This document shows, in pieces, positions 4,344-7,192 of a stretch of DNA of 7,192 bases. Position 1 is the stretch's first letter. Every line of letters begins with the position of its first letter. The stretch comes from Clostridiales bacterium UBA1777 (lineage in GTDB: Bacteria > Bacillota > Clostridia > Oscillospirales > Oscillospiraceae): the NCBI GenBank assembly GCA_002315275.1, contig DCGN01000148.1, positions 1-7,192 of the forward strand, given 5' to 3'. The notes under the pieces are model-generated. The model made no database searches. It had not been told where the DNA came from and saw only the letters and a list, made by a program, of their open reading frames with translations. The position numbers and the translations under genes are program-made.

Positions 4344-5453
4344 ATGAAAAAACTTCTTGCACTTGTTCTCGCACTTGCAATGGTGTTCGCTCTCTGCGCA
4401 TGCGGCGCAAAGGAAGCACCCGCAGCTGAGAAGCCCGCAGAAGCACCTGCAGCTGAGAAGCCCGCAGAAGCTCCCGCAGCAGAGGCTCCCGCAGCTGACG
4501 ATACCGTCTATGAGCTGAGCATTTACCACACCTTCTCCGCTACCGGCCACGAGGAAATGTGGTTCCAGAAGGCAGCAGCCGAGATCGCAGCACAGACCAA
4601 CGGTAAGGTCGTTATCAAGACCGCTCCCGACGGCGTTATGGGCGGCGAGGATGAAGTTAACCCCCAGGTCTATGCCGGCGTGCTCGACATGAGCCTTTCC
4701 GGTCCTTCCGTTTGGGGCGGCAACTGCGGCGTTGATGCTATCGGCTGGTCCGAGCTCCCCTACGTTGTTGACAACTACGATGAGATGACCGCTCTTTCCA
4801 AGGTTCTCCCCGACCTCGTCAACAAGCAGCTTGAGGAAGCCGGCGAGTCCGAAAACCTCGTCTGCATCGGCGCAATGAGCCAGGGCATCCGCTGCCTGCT
4901 CACCGATAAGGATCACCCCGTATACAAGATGTCCGACTGCAACGGCGTTAAGGTCCGTGTTCCCTCCGGCGACGTTTACATGAACACCATGAACTCCTTC
5001 GGCTGCTCCGCACAGTACATGAGCTCCAAGGAAGTTATCACCTCTCTCCAGAACGGCGTTATCAACGGCTTCGAGTCTGACCCCACCTCCATCATCTCCC
5101 GCGGTCAGGAAGTCGCCTTCAAGTACTACATCACCACCAACCACATCGCTTCCCTTAACCTCCTCATGATCAGCGGCGCTCGCCTTGCTGCTCTCCCCGA
5201 GGAGTACCAGCAGATCGTTAAGAGCGTATTCATCGACTTCTGCGCACAGGAAGTTGAAGACCGCGTTGCTTACGAGGAAGCCGATATGCAGAAGTGCGTT
5301 GACGCAGGCGTAGAGATCATTGAGCTGTCCGACGAGGCATTCGCAGAGTTCAAGGCAGCCGGCACCGCATACCAGCAGGAGTGGCTCAAGCAGTACGGCT
5401 GCGAGTCCATCGTTGCTGAGGCTAAGGAGCTCATCGCTGCAAACCTCAAGTGA
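4344..5453 (+). CDS. dctP: TRAP transporter solute-binding lipoprotein, DctP family
   Basis: The 369-residue product is the extracellular binding protein of a TRAP uptake system. A lipoprotein signal peptide (1-19) ends in L17-C18-A19-C20, with C20 as the expected lipidated residue anchoring it outside the membrane. A linker of three nine-residue repeats, EAPAAEKPA twice and EAPAAEAPA (24-50), precedes the DctP fold from about residue 55. Family features are GIRCLL (181-186), GVKVRVPSG (201-209) with R205 at the position of the conserved arginine that usually clamps a substrate carboxylate, and SLQNGVINGFES (234-245). A carboxylated solute is therefore likely; which one cannot be read from sequence. 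Every lysine codon after K3 is AAG, suggesting high expression. The mature protein has eight further cysteines, fitting an anaerobe. GGAGG at 4331-4335 sets the start. First gene of dctP-dctQ-dctM. Confidence 0.93.
   Translation: MKKLLALVLALAMVFALCACGAKEAPAAEKPAEAPAAEKPAEAPAAEAPAADDTVYELSIYHTFSATGHEEMWFQKAAAEIAAQTNGKVVIKTAPDGVMGGEDEVNPQVYAGVLDMSLSGPSVWGGNCGVDAIGWSELPYVVDNYDEMTALSKVLPDLVNKQLEEAGESENLVCIGAMSQGIRCLLTDKDHPVYKMSDCNGVKVRVPSGDVYMNTMNSFGCSAQYMSSKEVITSLQNGVINGFESDPTSIISRGQEVAFKYYITTNHIASLNLLMISGARLAALPEEYQQIVKSVFIDFCAQEVEDRVAYEEADMQKCVDAGVEIIELSDEAFAEFKAAGTAYQQEWLKQYGCESIVAEAKELIAANLK
4413..4493 (+). repeat. Three 27-bp tandem repeats coding the DctP linker
   Basis: Units at 4413-4439 and 4440-4466 differ by one base; the third (4467-4493) is diverged. 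They encode EAPAAEKPA, EAPAAEKPA and EAPAAEAPA, a flexible spacer between the lipid anchor and the binding domain. In-frame copy number change could alter linker length. Confidence 0.9.
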
Positions 5454-5489
5454 TTAACGCGTGATCACTGAATATTAAGCATCAGATCC

Positions 5490-5518
5490 TCCGGAGGGCC
5501 CGTTCCGGGCTCTCCGGA
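5490..5518 (+). other. Strong intergenic hairpin between dctP and dctQ
   Basis: TCCGGAGGGCCCG (5490-5502) pairs with CGGGCTCTCCGGA (5506-5518): 13 bp with one G-U pair and a three-base loop. TTTG follows, too short for an efficient intrinsic terminator. It sits in the 121-bp gap after dctP and likely causes partial termination or protects the dctP 3' end, so that binding protein exceeds membrane subunits. No second promoter for dctQ is evident. Confidence 0.75.
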
Positions 5519-5574
5519 TTTGTAGTTTCTCCATTTGTTAAGAATCTGTTAATCTAAGACAGGAAGTGAGCAAA

Positions 5575-6252
5575 ATGTTCTCAGCTTACATTGCTGACAA
5601 TAAAACAGCAATAATTGTTATTGCCGGTCTGCTTGTCTTCACAGTTTTCCGCTTTGTATTTTCCAAGGCGTACGAAAAGGTTGATGATGTCCTTTCTGCC
5701 ATTGTCAAATACTTCTGTGCAGTTTTGCTTACCGCAATGATCCTGATATGCTTCTACAACACCACCGCGCGTTATCTCTTTGCAGCATCCACGATGTGGG
5801 CTGAGGAGACTATCCGCTATGCGGCTGTGTGGGTTACCTGCGTAGGCGCTTCGATGACGGCGCGTGCCGATAACCACACCACGATGGATCTTCTTCAGGA
5901 AATGATCAAGAACGATCGCGTGAGGGCGGTTGCGTATGCAGCTACCCGTGCGGTCTCCTGCCTGTTCCTTGTGCTTCTTATTCCCGCTGCGTTTGAGATG
6001 CTGAGCGTTTATTCGCACGCTTTTTCAAGCGGCATCAAGGTCTTCGGAGAGAAGCTTCCCATGAACTGGCTTTACTATTCGTTCCTCTTCGGATGCATTA
6101 CGATGTATCTGGGCTATCTTCGTATCGTTCCGCCTAAGTTCAAGAAGATCTGGACGGGTACTCTCGAAAAGACCGAATTCGAGCTCATCAACGAAGGCCT
6201 TCTCACCGATGATGAGACTCCTGCGGAAGCAGAGAAAGGAGAGAATAAGTAA
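5575..6252 (+). CDS. dctQ: TRAP transporter small membrane subunit, DctQ family
   Basis: The 225-residue product is the small integral membrane subunit that pairs with DctM. The DctQ core has helices at about 44-61, 82-96, 129-147 and 167-185, with the family motif WAEETIRYAAVW (75-86) followed by GASMTARADNHTTMD (91-105), where the E/R and the late His are usual. There is an extra hydrophobic segment at about 11-29, giving five predicted membrane spans where most DctQ have four. The C-terminus from about 190 is a hydrophilic, acidic tail. ATG at 5575 is preferred: AGGA (5561-5564) is ten bases upstream. An in-frame GTG at 5566 overlaps that site and would have no ribosome-binding site. The stop overlaps the dctM start by one base, so the two membrane subunits are translationally coupled. 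Confidence 0.9.
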   Translation: MFSAYIADNKTAIIVIAGLLVFTVFRFVFSKAYEKVDDVLSAIVKYFCAVLLTAMILICFYNTTARYLFAASTMWAEETIRYAAVWVTCVGASMTARADNHTTMDLLQEMIKNDRVRAVAYAATRAVSCLFLVLLIPAAFEMLSVYSHAFSSGIKVFGEKLPMNWLYYSFLFGCITMYLGYLRIVPPKFKKIWTGTLEKTEFELINEGLLTDDETPAEAEKGENK

Positions 6253-7192
6253 TGTTAATAATCGCATGTATTTCTCTTCTTGCCCTTATGCTTCTGGGCG
6301 TGCCTATCACATTCTCTCTGATGGGCGCAGGCTACCTTGCCGTTTTGCTTACCGGCAAGCTTGACATGTACATGAACTGCCGCGGCTTCATAAGCGGCGT
6401 TAACTCCTTCACGCTGATGGCTATCCCGTTCTTCATGATCTCCGGTGCTATCATGAACACCGGCGGCCTTTCCAGACGCATCATTGATTTCTGCGCGTCG
6501 CTGTTTTCATGGCTGCGCGGCGGTGTCGGTATCGTCTGCGTTGCGGCTAACATGATATTCGGCGCTGTCTCCGGCTCCGGCACGGCGGCTGTCGCGGCTA
6601 TCGGCTCGATCACCGCTCCCGATATGGAGAAGATCGGCTACTCGAAGGAATTCACCGGCGCCATGATAGCAGGCGCGGCTTCCACCGCTCCTATCATCCC
6701 GCCCTCAAACACGATGATCATCTTCGCGTCGATCACCGGCCTTTCCATCACGAGAATGTTCCTCGCCGGCTACACTCCCGGCCTTGCTATCGGCGTTATC
6801 CTCATGATCATCTGCCATTTCTATGCCAAGAAGCACGGCATCGACTACGGCGGAAAGTTCAAGTTCAAGGCAGTCGGCAAGTCTCTGATCAATTCCTTCT
6901 GGGCAATGCTGATGCCGCTGATCATCATCGTCGGCATCACGGCCGGCTTCTGCACGCCTACCGAAGCCGGTGCACTCGCCTGCGTTTACGGCCTGATCGT
7001 CGGTCTGTTTATCTACAAAGAGCTGAACCTGAAGAATATTATCAATGTCTTCATCGATGCCGCAGAATCCACCGGCCAGGTCCTTTCCCTTTACGCCGCA
7101 TCCACCATGTTCGCCTACATATTCACGGTCGAGCAGGTCGGCGTGACCTTCCAGAACTGGCTTATGTCGGTTTCCGGAGGAAATTCTCTTAT
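6252..7192 (+). CDS. dctM: TRAP transporter large membrane subunit, DctM family (3' end outside window)
   Basis: The frame starts at ATG 6252, which shares its A with the dctQ stop (TAATG), and stays open to the window end. About 313 residues are visible of roughly 425-430 usual for the family. DctM is the sodium-coupled, 12-helix-type transport subunit that works with DctQ and receives solute from DctP. Hydrophobic helices are dense throughout. Family motifs in order are the N-terminal LLGVPITFSLMGAGYLAVLL, AIPFFMISGAIMNTGGLSRR, GAVSGSGTAAVAAIGS with the later APDMEKIGYS, APIIPPSNTMIIFA, and CTPTEAGALA. AAGGAGAG just upstream serves as ribosome-binding site. Nothing in the visible part suggests a break; the missing part is due only to the window boundary. 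Confidence 0.94.
   Translation, partial: MLIIACISLLALMLLGVPITFSLMGAGYLAVLLTGKLDMYMNCRGFISGVNSFTLMAIPFFMISGAIMNTGGLSRRIIDFCASLFSWLRGGVGIVCVAANMIFGAVSGSGTAAVAAIGSITAPDMEKIGYSKEFTGAMIAGAASTAPIIPPSNTMIIFASITGLSITRMFLAGYTPGLAIGVILMIICHFYAKKHGIDYGGKFKFKAVGKSLINSFWAMLMPLIIIVGITAGFCTPTEAGALACVYGLIVGLFIYKELNLKNIINVFIDAAESTGQVLSLYAASTMFAYIFTVEQVGVTFQNWLMSVSGGNSL

Noticed and set aside
4169..4429. An 86-codon frame starting in the dctP leader
   Set aside because: The ATG lies almost at the transcript start without a ribosome-binding site, and the frame overlaps the start of dctP out of phase.
4326..5144. A 272-codon minus-strand frame with a Cys/Gly-rich end
   Set aside because: It is the complement of dctP; the Cys/Gly repeats are the antisense reading of the EAPAAEKPA linker repeats.
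5535..5555. A separate promoter for dctQ-dctM
   Set aside because: TTGTTA and TAATCT are only nine bases apart, and no properly spaced boxes were found.

Overview
The window looks like chromosome from an anaerobic Gram-positive bacterium of the Clostridia, probably a gut-type Oscillospiraceae or related lineage. The evidence is consensus sigma-A promoters with 17-bp spacers, strong GGAGG ribosome-binding sites, a moderately high-GC coding style, a lipoprotein-type TRAP binding protein with many cysteines, and a MoaE variant that I associate with Clostridia. The taxonomic call is inference. I see no insertion sequence, phage gene, CRISPR array or integration site.

Left part (1-1130), minus strand. 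A tRNA-Val(GAC) runs off the left edge and has its own near-consensus promoter. Upstream of it lies a gene for a zinc-ribbon membrane protein with a Pro/Thr linker and a C-terminal Ig-like domain, also with a clear promoter. A 12-bp hairpin separates the two. The non-coding stretch 916-1109 carries two odd repeat structures: alternating C5/G5/C5 tracts and a pair of interlocked inverted repeats.

Middle part (1110-3867). A plus-strand gene encodes a P-loop (NadR/AAA_28-like) domain followed by a CYTH-like domain. It converges on a minus-strand ElaA-type acetyltransferase, and the two share one bidirectional terminator. Back-to-back promoters then drive elaA to the left and a two-gene operon to the right: a MogA/MoaB-family protein and a divergent MoaE-like protein. 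That operon ends at a clear terminator.

Right part (3868-7192). About 260 bp of AT-rich intergenic DNA contains repeated (G/A)AAACGGG motifs. A TTGACA/extended -10 promoter with a roughly 178-nt structured leader follows, then a TRAP transporter operon: dctP (binding lipoprotein), a strong intergenic hairpin, dctQ (small membrane subunit) and dctM (large membrane subunit, cut by the window end). The three products form one secondary uptake system for an organic acid or similar solute. The hairpin after dctP would fit higher expression of the binding protein than of the membrane subunits.

Most of the window is ordinary. The points most worth checking are the structured TRAP leader, the MoaE-like protein that lacks two catalytic positions, the P-loop/CYTH protein with a degenerate metal motif, and the interlocked inverted repeats near 1052-1083.
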